Of a stretch of 57,780 bases of DNA, positions 1-7,300 are shown piece after piece. The notes under the pieces are model-generated. The model did no database searches. It was not told the DNA's origin and saw only the letters and a program-made list of their open reading frames with translations. Source of the DNA: Sphingomonas sp. LaA6.9 (GTDB lineage Bacteria > Pseudomonadota > Alphaproteobacteria > Sphingomonadales > Sphingomonadaceae); NCBI RefSeq assembly GCF_022601895.1, contig NZ_JAKVIO010000028.1, forward strand, positions 1-57,780. Reading direction: 5' to 3'. Every line of letters starts with the position of its first letter. Position 1 is the stretch's first letter. The position numbers were made by a program, and so were the translations under genes.

Positions 1-1407
1 GACGAACGCGTCGCTCGGGCTCCGATCGGTGACGACGAATGCCTTCACCACAAGCCCGCGTGTCGCGTCGGGCGCGCCGATGACCGCGCACTCCTTGACG
101 TCGGCGTGCTTGAGCATCGTGTTCTCGATCTCGACCGCGCTCATCGTCCAGCCGGCGGAGATGATGACGTCGTCGGCACGGCCGCAGTGGTAGAAATAGC
201 CGTCCTCATCGATCTTCGCGAGGTCCTTGGTGGTCTCCCAGCGGTCGCGACGCCACAGCATCAGCTCGCCGATCACGCCCGGCGCGGACGGATTGCCCTC
301 GGCATCCTGAACCTGAAGCTGCTGGCCCGGCACCGCCTTGCCCAGCGAACCCGGCTTCACCCGATGGTCGTCGGCGCCCGGATAGTTGACCAGCACCACG
401 CCAATCTCGGTGGTGCCGTACATGCTGCATGCCGGGACGTGGAAGGTTTCGTCGATGAACTCGAGCGTGGCCGGGTCGATCGGCTCTCCCGTATAGGACA
501 GCTTCTTCATCGAGAAGGCGAAATCCTGCGCCTTTCCGGAGTTCTTCATCATCCGGTAGTGCGTCGCCGCGGCCGACATGTTGGTGATCTTGTAGTCCTG
601 CAGCGCCTTCATCAGCCGCACGGGATCGAAGCGACCGGCAAAGGTGCCCGTGGACACGCCAAGCCCCAGCGGCGCCAGTGTCCCGTGCCAAAGGCCATGC
701 CCCCAGGCGGGCGAGGACGGACAGAAGAATTCGTCGCCGGGGCGGATGCCGGTGCCATAGAGCGCGGCGAACATCAGCGTCACCAGCGCGCGGTGCGTGT
801 GCTTGACCGCCTCGGGCAGCTCGCGCGTCGTGCCCGACGTGTACTGGAACACCGCGAGGTCGTTCGCCCTGGTTTTCGGCTCGTAGCTCGCGGGATATTG
901 CGCGATCTCGTCGAGCAACCCGTCATCTGCCACCACAACGCGCAGGCCGTCGATCGTTCGCGCCAGTTCGGCCTTTTCAGTGTTGGTGATGAGAATCGTC
1001 GGCTTGCAGTCGTCGACGCGCAGGCGGAGCGCATCGGGACCGAACAGCGTGAACAGCGGCACCGAGATCGCACCCGTCTGCATCGCGCCGAACAGACAGA
1101 CATAGAAGGGCAGCGACGGCTCGAGCATGAACGCGATGCGTTCGCCCGGCTGAATGCCATTCGCGTCGAGCCAGTGTGCGAAGCGCGCCGCGCCGGCGGC
1201 GATCTCGTCGAAGCTGAGTATCTCGTCGCGACCATCAGCATGCGCAATGCGCACCGCCGCTCGGCCTGATCCATCCGCATGTCGCGTAATGCACTCGTGC
1301 GCGATGTTGAGGTGTTCCCTGTCGCCCTCGAACAGCTCCCACAGCGCCTGCGAATTGGCATGCGCCTGGGCGTCTGCATAGCGCGTATATTCGGTAAGCT
1401 TCGTCAT
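1..1407 (-). CDS. AMP-dependent acyl-CoA synthetase, C-terminus cut by window edge
   Basis: ANL-superfamily ligase that activates a carboxylic acid to its CoA thioester through an acyl-adenylate. The reading frame starts at ATG 1407 (MTKLTEYTRYADAQ) and stays open for 469 codons to base 1, so the C-terminal subdomain is missing. The P-loop reads FQYTSGTTRELPEAVKH rather than the usual TSGTTGLPKG, and a YGTTEIG adenine-binding motif follows. It is divergent from the IclR regulator with about 158 bp between starts, so it probably shares that control and supplies CoA esters to the nearby oxygenase operon. Substrate unknown; medium-chain or aromatic acids are guesses. Confidence 0.9.
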   Translation of the reverse strand, partial: MTKLTEYTRYADAQAHANSQALWELFEGDREHLNIAHECITRHADGSGRAAVRIAHADGRDEILSFDEIAAGAARFAHWLDANGIQPGERIAFMLEPSLPFYVCLFGAMQTGAISVPLFTLFGPDALRLRVDDCKPTILITNTEKAELARTIDGLRVVVADDGLLDEIAQYPASYEPKTRANDLAVFQYTSGTTRELPEAVKHTHRALVTLMFAALYGTGIRPGDEFFCPSSPAWGHGLWHGTLAPLGLGVSTGTFAGRFDPVRLMKALQDYKITNMSAAATHYRMMKNSGKAQDFAFSMKKLSYTGEPIDPATLEFIDETFHVPACSMYGTTEIGVVLVNYPGADDHRVKPGSLGKAVPGQQLQVQDAEGNPSAPGVIGELMLWRRDRWETTKDLAKIDEDGYFYHCGRADDVIISAGWTMSAVEIENTMLKHADVKECAVIGAPDATRGLVVKAFVVTDRSPSDAFV

Positions 1408-1500
1408 CGATCCACCAGTTTCGTTCTACCTGTTGAACGCAGACTCGAGCGCTCGCCGGCAACAGACATGGCAATGTCACAACGACCTTGTTGTTGTAAA

Positions 1501-1519
1501 TATAGAATGCTATTCAATA
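1501..1519. promoter_or_regulatory. Palindromic operator candidate between acyl-CoA synthetase and IclR genes
   Basis: TATAGAATGCTATTCAATA is an imperfect palindrome: GAAT-GCT-ATTC core with TAT/ATA flanks, 7 of 8 pairs matching. It sits in an AT-rich stretch of the divergent promoter, 47 bp before the IclR start. Size and position fit an IclR-family operator, but binding is inference. Confidence 0.35.
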
Positions 1520-1565
1520 TATCGAACACCATACCCATCGCCACAGGGATGCGAGCAACTCAATC

Positions 1566-2390
1566 ATGACACAGCATCAACGCGCCGCGTCCGCCGATCG
1601 CGAGCTCGCCAGCGCCGTAAAGGGCAGCAAGGCCCCCGCCATTTCGCGCGCGGCCGCTGTGCTTCGGCTGCTCGGCAAGAGTGCCGCACCACTCGGCGTT
1701 CAGTCGATCGCGCGGGAATTGGGCCTTGTGCCAAGCACTTGCCTCTATGTGCTGAGAGCACTTGCCGACGAGGAACTCGTCTCGTTCGATCCCGATACCA
1801 AGCGCTATGCACTCGAAGCGGGCGTACTGACGCTCGCGCGGCAATGGCTCCGCCGCAACCAGTTCAACGACCTTGCGCAGCCCCTGCTCGACCGCCTCGC
1901 CCAGACGTTCGGCGCGACCATGCTCGGCGTGCAGACCATGGGGCTCGACCACATGATCGTGGTGGCGATCTCTCAATCGGGACAGAGTTTCCAGCTCAGC
2001 ACGCAGATCGGCAGCCGCTTCCCCGCACTCATCAGCGCGACGGGGCGCTGCGTCGCGGCCTTTGGCGACTATTCGGACGCCGAACTGGAAGCGCGCTTCC
2101 GCACGCTCCGCTGGGACGAGCCCCCCACCTTCGAAGAATGGAAGGAGCAGGTGAGCCTCGCGCGCACCCAAGGTTTCGCTATCGATCAGGGCAATTACAT
2201 CTCGGGCGTCACCGTCGTCTCGGCTCCGGTGTGGAAGGCCCGCGGCAAGCCCAGCCACGCGCTCGTCGCCACCGGCATCGGCAGCGCATTGAAGCGCAGC
2301 GGCCTGCCCGAATTGCAGGAAGGCCTCGTATCGGCGGCGCGGTCGCTGTCCAACCAGCTGTGCGGCGACGTCTCGGCGGACTGGACATAG
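1566..2390 (+). CDS. IclR family transcriptional regulator
   Basis: A 274-aa DNA-binding regulator. An N-terminal winged helix-turn-helix (about residues 25-85: PAISRAAAVLRLLGKS, then LGVQSIARELGLVPSTCLYV) is followed by an IclR effector domain with the typical segment around SRFPALISATGRCVAA. IclR proteins usually control the adjacent catabolic genes in response to a pathway intermediate. Here it is divergent from the acyl-CoA synthetase and lies next to a deazaflavin-type reductase gene. A palindrome at 1501-1519 is a possible target. The ATG follows CAATC with no strong ribosome site, so the exact start is less certain than the family. Confidence 0.92.
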   Translation: MTQHQRAASADRELASAVKGSKAPAISRAAAVLRLLGKSAAPLGVQSIARELGLVPSTCLYVLRALADEELVSFDPDTKRYALEAGVLTLARQWLRRNQFNDLAQPLLDRLAQTFGATMLGVQTMGLDHMIVVAISQSGQSFQLSTQIGSRFPALISATGRCVAAFGDYSDAELEARFRTLRWDEPPTFEEWKEQVSLARTQGFAIDQGNYISGVTVVSAPVWKARGKPSHALVATGIGSALKRSGLPELQEGLVSAARSLSNQLCGDVSADWT

Positions 2391-2432
2391 CGCGAATTCC
2401 TATGGACTATGACGCCCGATTAGGAGGCCGCT

Positions 2433-2921
2433 ATGAGTGACGCCAGCAGCTCAATGATCGCCGAAGCGCGGCGTGACTGGAAAACCGACCATCTCGGCAT
2501 GTACCTGGAGTCGGGCGGTGCCGAAGGTCATATCGTCGATGTCAGCGATATTGGCGGGCACAGGTTCACGACCACGCTGCTGCTCAAATATGTCGGCCGC
2601 AAGAGCGGCAAGACGATGATCACCCCGCTCATCTACGGCGATATCGGCGGCGAGGTCGTGATCGTCGCCTCCAAGGGCGGCGCCGACCACCATCCCGCCT
2701 GGTATCTCAACGTTCGCGAGAGCAAGGAACTGGAATTCCAGATCGCGACCCAGGCCTTCCGCGCGACATGGCGCGAGCCCGGCAATGCCGAGCGCCAGAA
2801 GATCTGGGACTTCATGGAAGGCGTATTCCCGCCCTACAAAGGCTATCAGGCATCCACCGATCGCCAGATCCCGCTGGTAATCATGTCGCCGATCGAGCCC
2901 GCAGAGCGCTTCGGCAGTTGA
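2433..2921 (+). CDS. Nitroreductase family deazaflavin-dependent (DUF385/Ddn-like) protein
   Basis: A 162-aa protein of the split beta-barrel DUF385 family, whose actinobacterial members use F420H2 (Ddn-type quinone or nitro reductases). Family hallmarks are LLKYVGRKSGKTMITPLIYG, the EVVIVASKGGADHHPAWYLN segment, and a C-terminal helix with WDFMEGVFPPYKGYQ. It starts 42 bp after the IclR stop behind TAGGAGG and may be co-transcribed with it. F420 is not generally expected in sphingomonads, so the cofactor could be FMN or F420; the sequence does not decide this. Role in the surrounding catabolic pathway is inferred. Confidence 0.88.
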   Translation: MSDASSSMIAEARRDWKTDHLGMYLESGGAEGHIVDVSDIGGHRFTTTLLLKYVGRKSGKTMITPLIYGDIGGEVVIVASKGGADHHPAWYLNVRESKELEFQIATQAFRATWREPGNAERQKIWDFMEGVFPPYKGYQASTDRQIPLVIMSPIEPAERFGS

Positions 2922-2949
2922 TCGGCGGGTTTGTCGTGGTGTCCGGACG

Positions 2950-3229
2950 TTAGATTTTGCAGGCTCGACCATTCAACTGCAGCGAAATACCGCGAACTGA
3001 CACCGGTATCTCGTCACCGACGCGACACTTCAACTGCCCAAAACGGAATGGTCTCTTTCCCGATCAGGCCATTTGTAGTTTTCACTGTAACGATAACCTC
3101 ATCTGTGTTCCATCGCGACACGCGCGGCGAGATGCTCACGACCTTAGCAGACGCCTCACGCATTGGCTGCTCAGAACAGCCCGCCAATGCACATACCGTC
3201 ATTACCAAACCTATTCGGGTTGTCTCCAT
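2950..3229 (-). pseudogene. Small lipoprotein, frameshifted by one base near 3028
   Basis: From ATG 3229 the frame encodes METTRIGLVMTVCALAGC, a lipoprotein signal with an LAGC lipobox, then a short beta-rich region ending WAVEVSRR-stop at 3014. If one G near 3028 is skipped, the frame continues as WAVE-CRVGDEIPVSVRG...NGRACKI and stops at 2950. The restored tail carries two cysteines that could pair. I read this as a gene of about 92 codons broken by a single-base insertion or a sequencing error. Function unknown; the intact product would be a periplasmic lipid-anchored protein. Confidence 0.5.
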
Positions 3230-3345
3230 GGCCCGATACTATGCCTTCCGATTACATCCGCAATGCTGGCGCGTCCGTACTGTACGGATTTTGCATCCAT
3301 TTTGACGGCGGCAATGTCAAAGATGTCGTCGGGAGTGGACGCTTC

Positions 3346-3483
3346 AGTTCCTCCCCGAGCTTGTCTCGGGGAGGGGGACCGCGCGTAGCGCGGTGGAGGG
3401 GCAGGAGACCTGCTCCGTGCCGCTACCAGCCCCTCCACCATGCTTCGCATGATCCCCTCCCCAAGCGAGCCTGGGGAGGAACT
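3346..3483. repeat. Nested palindromic intergenic repeat (REP/MITE-like)
   Basis: A 138-bp unit bounded by AGTTCCTCCCC and its complement GGGGAGGAACT. Inside are further hairpins: CTCCCCGAG/CTCGGGGAG, GCGCGTAGCGCG, CTGCTCC/GGAGCAG-like segments and GGAGGGG/CCCCTCC. The layout resembles GC-rich palindromic elements that are common between genes in sphingomonads; that likeness is from memory. No transposase is present. Confidence 0.7.
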
Positions 3484-3606
3484 TATCTCCGCGATTTGTC
3501 GTCGAAAGCGGTCAATAAGCCGCTGTCCTACACGTCCCCGTTCTGTCACGGTTCGGTCGGCAATCGGCTATTTGAACCGTGCAGATGACAAGCGAGGCGT
3601 TGATCG

Positions 3607-3635
3607 AAAAATCCGATCAGCGCGGGCGCACTGAT
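3607..3635 (-). terminator. Intrinsic terminator candidate downstream of EthD gene
   Basis: Read on the minus strand: stem ATCAGTGCG/CGCGCTGAT with one G-T pair, then CGGATTTTT. It lies about 85 bp past the EthD stop and would end the catabolic operon. Confidence 0.5.
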
Positions 3636-3720
3636 TGAGGGGATTTTTCCCGCAGGGCTGACCTTCCTGAACTTTGAAGGCCGGCGAAGGTCCGAAACCG
3701 GGTCGAGGCGGGAACCTCCG

Positions 3721-4134
3721 CTATCCTTCGAACGTCGGAATAACCTTCGGGATCTGGTTGTCGGGGCCCACCGGCGAGTCATGTTCCTCGACGATGCACA
3801 CGGGATTGCTGTTCGATGCGAACAGCTTTCGTTCATCCTCAAGGCGGTGCTGCAGCATCGCCGGATCGGCGAGCCCCTTCATCGCGGTCTCGAAATCGGC
3901 GCGCGTGTTCCACCAGATTTCCATGATGCAGTCATAGCCCGGATGGATCACCTCGCCCGTGAGCGGATTGGGCTCGGGGGTGATGTAGCGCCGGACGTAA
4001 CGCTGCGCATTGGGCAGCGCGGGCTTGGCACCGAGCTTCTTGGAGAGTTGCGAATGCTGGTTTTCATAATAGTCCATGAACTCCTGCATGGACATGTCGT
4101 CGCGCTTTTTCAGGAAGACGACCTGCTTGATCAC
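3721..4134 (-). CDS. EthD domain-containing protein
   Basis: A 137-aa small dimeric alpha-beta barrel protein. The EthD pattern is clear: VVFLKKRDDMSMQEFMDYYE, then H-S-Q and RYVRRYITPEPNP, and later DCIMEIWW...FETAMKGL. I place the start at GTG 4134 because GAGGAGG lies just upstream; a longer frame upstream lacks family sequence. EthD proteins often accompany oxygenase systems for ethers, polyketides or terpenoids, though their catalytic role is usually unknown. Last gene of the minus-strand catabolic operon, 43 bp after the SMP-30 gene. Confidence 0.85.
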   Translation of the reverse strand: MIKQVVFLKKRDDMSMQEFMDYYENQHSQLSKKLGAKPALPNAQRYVRRYITPEPNPLTGEVIHPGYDCIMEIWWNTRADFETAMKGLADPAMLQHRLEDERKLFASNSNPVCIVEEHDSPVGPDNQIPKVIPTFEG

Positions 4135-4177
4135 CGCATTGCCTCCTCTTTGAACCTTTACCCGATCGGCATCATCC

Positions 4178-5776
4178 TCAGCCCACGCGCAGTGCGAGCA
4201 CGCTGCCCTCCGCATCGCCCGAAACGTAAAGCGTGCCGTCCGCACCCGCGGTCACGTCGGAAAAGGGGATCATCGGCCCCGCCATGTCGCCGATCGGGCC
4301 GAGGAACTTTGGCTTCACGCCCTGGGGCGCGCCAACGGGCAGGTTCGATGCGACCACGCTTTGCGCGCCCGTCGCGGCATCGACGGTGATCAACGCCTTA
4401 GCGGAGGTATCGACGACGAACAGCTTGCCGCCGCGCACCGCCAGCCCTTCGGGCCGTCCCAGCCCGTCGACGACCGTCTCGGCCTTGCCGCCCGCGAGCT
4501 TCACGATCCGACCCGCGCCCGCTTCGGCGACATAGACCGCGCCGCCCGCGTCAATCGCGACGCCCATCGGCTTGTCCATGCCACTCGCCAGTTCGCTTAC
4601 CTCACCGCCCTCCGCCGACAGCACACGCCCCGTGCCATATTCGGCGAAAACCACCGCACCACCCTGCGCGACCGCGACGCCCATCAACTGATCATGGCCA
4701 TTGGCGAGGAACTCGCTTTCGCCCGCGGCGGGTCGATAGCGCGCGACGCCGCCGAGGCCCGTCGTCACGACCCATTCACCCGCAGTCGTGCCGGGCGCGA
4801 CGCCGCGCATATAGCCGGGACAGCCGGGATAGAAGATCATCCCAGCCAGATCGAGGCTGCCGCCCGGCCGCAGCGTGTAACCGAAGGTTCCGTCGGCGAC
4901 GAAGATCGCGCCATCCGCGCCCACCGCCAGCCCCAGCGGCCATTGCAGCGATCGTGGCACGATGGAGCGCACCTTGCCGGGACTGAGGATCTCGGTGATC
5001 TCGCCCGGAATGCTCGAGACGAAGATGCGATCACCGATGAAGGTGACGTTGTCGAGACCCGGCCCCAGATCAGCCAGCACCTCGCGCGTGCCGCTGACGA
5101 GATCGAGCCGCAGCACCTGACCGCTCGCCACCTGCGTGGTGACGATCCGCCCCTTGCTGTCGAACTTCACCGAATCCGGCACGCCCAGATCGCCCGCAAC
5201 GACTTCGGGCGCGCCGCCGTCGAGGTCCACGCGCCAGATCTCGTTGGTGCCCATCACCGGGAAATAGAGCTTGCCGTCGGGCCCGACCTGAAAGGCGTTT
5301 GCCATCGGCACATTGTCGACGATGACGCGTGGCGCGCCGCCATCGAGGCTGATCTCCATGATCCGCGCGCCGACGCGGCATTCCCCCGCGATCAGCCGCC
5401 CTTGATGCCAGGTGATCGGATTGGCGACGGGCATGTCGCCCTGCACGACGCGCACGTTTCCGTCAGGCGTCCGCATGCAGACGCGGCCCTCGGTGATTTC
5501 GGTGAGGTACAGGTTGCCGGCCTCGTCGAAGACGAGATCGTCGGGCGCGACGATCTCGCCCCCCATCGCGCTGATCGTCTCGATCGCGCCGCTGTCGACG
5601 TCGATCGCGCTGACCTGACTGCCACCCACTTGCGCGACATAGACGCGCCCGTCGGCCCCGGTCGCGAGCCCGTTGGCGCCGTAAAGGCGGCTGGGCGGCG
5701 TCAGCCGTTCGACCGTCCATCCTTCGGCAGCGATTGCCGAACCCGATGCCGCGTAACGGCTTGCCTGCGACGCCAT
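4178..5776 (-). CDS. SMP-30/NHL-type beta-propeller protein
   Basis: A 532-aa protein made of repeated NHL/SMP-30 blades (for example GLATGADGRVYVAQVGG, APDDLVFDEAGNLYLTEI, GVAIDAGGAVYVAEAG), enough for about two six-bladed propellers. There is no signal peptide, so it is probably cytosolic. SMP-30 relatives are lactonases or gluconolactonase-like hydrolases using a divalent metal. In this cluster a lactone made by the Baeyer-Villiger enzyme would be a reasonable substrate, but that is inference. It starts 3 bp after the aldehyde dehydrogenase stop, so the two are translationally linked. Confidence 0.82.
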   Translation of the reverse strand: MASQASRYAASGSAIAAEGWTVERLTPPSRLYGANGLATGADGRVYVAQVGGSQVSAIDVDSGAIETISAMGGEIVAPDDLVFDEAGNLYLTEITEGRVCMRTPDGNVRVVQGDMPVANPITWHQGRLIAGECRVGARIMEISLDGGAPRVIVDNVPMANAFQVGPDGKLYFPVMGTNEIWRVDLDGGAPEVVAGDLGVPDSVKFDSKGRIVTTQVASGQVLRLDLVSGTREVLADLGPGLDNVTFIGDRIFVSSIPGEITEILSPGKVRSIVPRSLQWPLGLAVGADGAIFVADGTFGYTLRPGGSLDLAGMIFYPGCPGYMRGVAPGTTAGEWVVTTGLGGVARYRPAAGESEFLANGHDQLMGVAVAQGGAVVFAEYGTGRVLSAEGGEVSELASGMDKPMGVAIDAGGAVYVAEAGAGRIVKLAGGKAETVVDGLGRPEGLAVRGGKLFVVDTSAKALITVDAATGAQSVVASNLPVGAPQGVKPKFLGPIGDMAGPMIPFSDVTAGADGTLYVSGDAEGSVLALRVG

Positions 5777-5779
5777 GCC

Positions 5780-7213
5780 TTATTCGGCCGCCTGTGCGGG
5801 CGCGTAGCCGAGCAGCGACTTGGTCTCCAGATACTCGAGGAAGCCATGCTCGCCCCATTCGCGGCCATTGCCGCTGCGCTTGTAGCCGCCGAAAGGCGCG
5901 TGGAAGTCGAAGCCGCCATTGATGCTGATCCAGCCCGTGCGCATGCGGCGCGCCACCGCGCGGCATTGTTCGAGATCGCTGCCGTTGACATAGCCCGCGA
6001 GACCGAACTCGGTGTCGTTCGCGATCTCGATGGCGTGGTCGACATCATCATAGCCGATGATGACAAGCACCGGCCCGAAGATCTCCTCGCGCGCGATGAC
6101 CATATCATTGGTACCCGCGAAGACGGTCGGTTTGACGAACCAGCCCTTGTCCAGCCCATCGGGGCGACCAGTGCCGCCGGCGACCAACGTCGCGCCCTCG
6201 TCCAGACCCTTCTGGATATAGTCCTGGATGATGTTGAACTGGCTCTTGGAGACGACCGGGCCCATCGCGACATTGCCCCTGGGATCGCCCACGGTGACGC
6301 CCTCTGCCGCCGCCCTGGCGGCTTCAATGGCCTCATCCATGCGTGCAGCGGGCACCAGAAGCCGCGAACCGGCGCTGCAGGTCTGCCCCGAATTGCCCAT
6401 CATGCCCGCCGTCGCGCCCGCGACATTCGCGGCGAGTGTATCGTCGTCGAGCACGATGAAGGGGCTCTTGCCGCCCAGTTCGAGGCCGACGCGCTTGATG
6501 GTGGTGGCCGCGTCCTTCTGGATCTGTACACCGACCGGCTCCGAACCCGTGAACGAGACCATGTCGACATCCTCATGCGTCGAGAGCGCGGTGCCGATGA
6601 CGCTGCCGCTGCCCTGAACCATGTTGAACACGCCCGCGGGCACGCCGGCCGCGTGCAGGATTTCCGCCAGGATCTGCGCGGAGAAGGGCGCAAGCTGCGG
6701 CGGCTTCAGGATCATCGTGTTGCCCGTTGCGAGCGCCGGGAAGATCTTCACGCAGGTCTGGTTCATCGGCCAGTTCCACGGCGTGATGAGCGCGCAGACA
6801 CCGATCGGTTCCTTCGCGATCACCGTTGCGCCGTGCTGCTCGTCGAACCTGAAGTCCCTCAGCACCTCGATCGCGGTCTGAAGGTGGCCCGCGCCAAGAC
6901 CGACGTGAAAGCCATGCGCAAGCGACGAGGGTGCGCCCATTTCTTCCATGATCGCATCGCCAAGCTCGGCCTGGCGCTTCTGATATTCGGCCTGGATCGC
7001 TCCAAGGAGATCGAGGCGCTGCTCGCGCGTGGTCTGCGACCAGCTCGCAAAGGCCTTGCGCGCCGCGGCGACCGCCTTGTCGACGTCTGCGACCGATCCG
7101 AGCGCGATGCGTCCTGCGACTTCCTCGGTCGCGGGGTTGATGACATCCGCGGTCTTGAGCTCGACCGGATCGACCCATTCGCCATCGATATAGAACTTCA
7201 GATAGTCGCGCAT
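5780..7213 (-). CDS. NAD(P)-dependent aldehyde dehydrogenase
   Basis: A 477-aa class-3/betaine-type aldehyde dehydrogenase that oxidises an aldehyde to the acid. Visible motifs: ITPWNWPMNQ (cofactor pocket), FTGSEPVGVQI, VGLELGGKSPFIVLDD with the general-base Glu, the catalytic Cys in GNSGQTCSAGSRL, and the C-terminal FGPVLVIIGY. ATG 7213 is preceded by AGGAGA. It lies between the ThDP enzyme and the SMP-30 propeller, so it probably clears an aldehyde released by the ThDP enzyme. Confidence 0.95.
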   Translation of the reverse strand: MRDYLKFYIDGEWVDPVELKTADVINPATEEVAGRIALGSVADVDKAVAAARKAFASWSQTTREQRLDLLGAIQAEYQKRQAELGDAIMEEMGAPSSLAHGFHVGLGAGHLQTAIEVLRDFRFDEQHGATVIAKEPIGVCALITPWNWPMNQTCVKIFPALATGNTMILKPPQLAPFSAQILAEILHAAGVPAGVFNMVQGSGSVIGTALSTHEDVDMVSFTGSEPVGVQIQKDAATTIKRVGLELGGKSPFIVLDDDTLAANVAGATAGMMGNSGQTCSAGSRLLVPAARMDEAIEAARAAAEGVTVGDPRGNVAMGPVVSKSQFNIIQDYIQKGLDEGATLVAGGTGRPDGLDKGWFVKPTVFAGTNDMVIAREEIFGPVLVIIGYDDVDHAIEIANDTEFGLAGYVNGSDLEQCRAVARRMRTGWISINGGFDFHAPFGGYKRSGNGREWGEHGFLEYLETKSLLGYAPAQAAE

Positions 7214-7300
7214 ATCATCTCCTGGCGATCAACGGGCTTGGCGCCTCTGTCTGGAATCGGCCGCGCCGCACTCTGACAGAGCGCGGCGCGGGTTGGTCTC

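Larger units (their letters stand above)
3230..3720. other. Intergenic region with repeat element and terminator
   Basis: No convincing gene. The stretch holds a repeat-type palindrome (3346-3483) and a terminator-like hairpin (3607-3635). Apparent reading frames across it run through the palindrome and have no family features. Confidence 0.6.

Noticed and set aside
3163-3588. Reading frames on both strands across the 3.3-3.5 kb region
   Set aside because: They run through a palindromic repeat and have no protein features.
4361-7276. Very long plus-strand open frame (971 codons) opposite the SMP-30 and aldehyde dehydrogenase genes
   Set aside because: Arg/His/Asp-rich translation with no motifs; it is the complement of two clear families. 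High GC makes such antisense frames.
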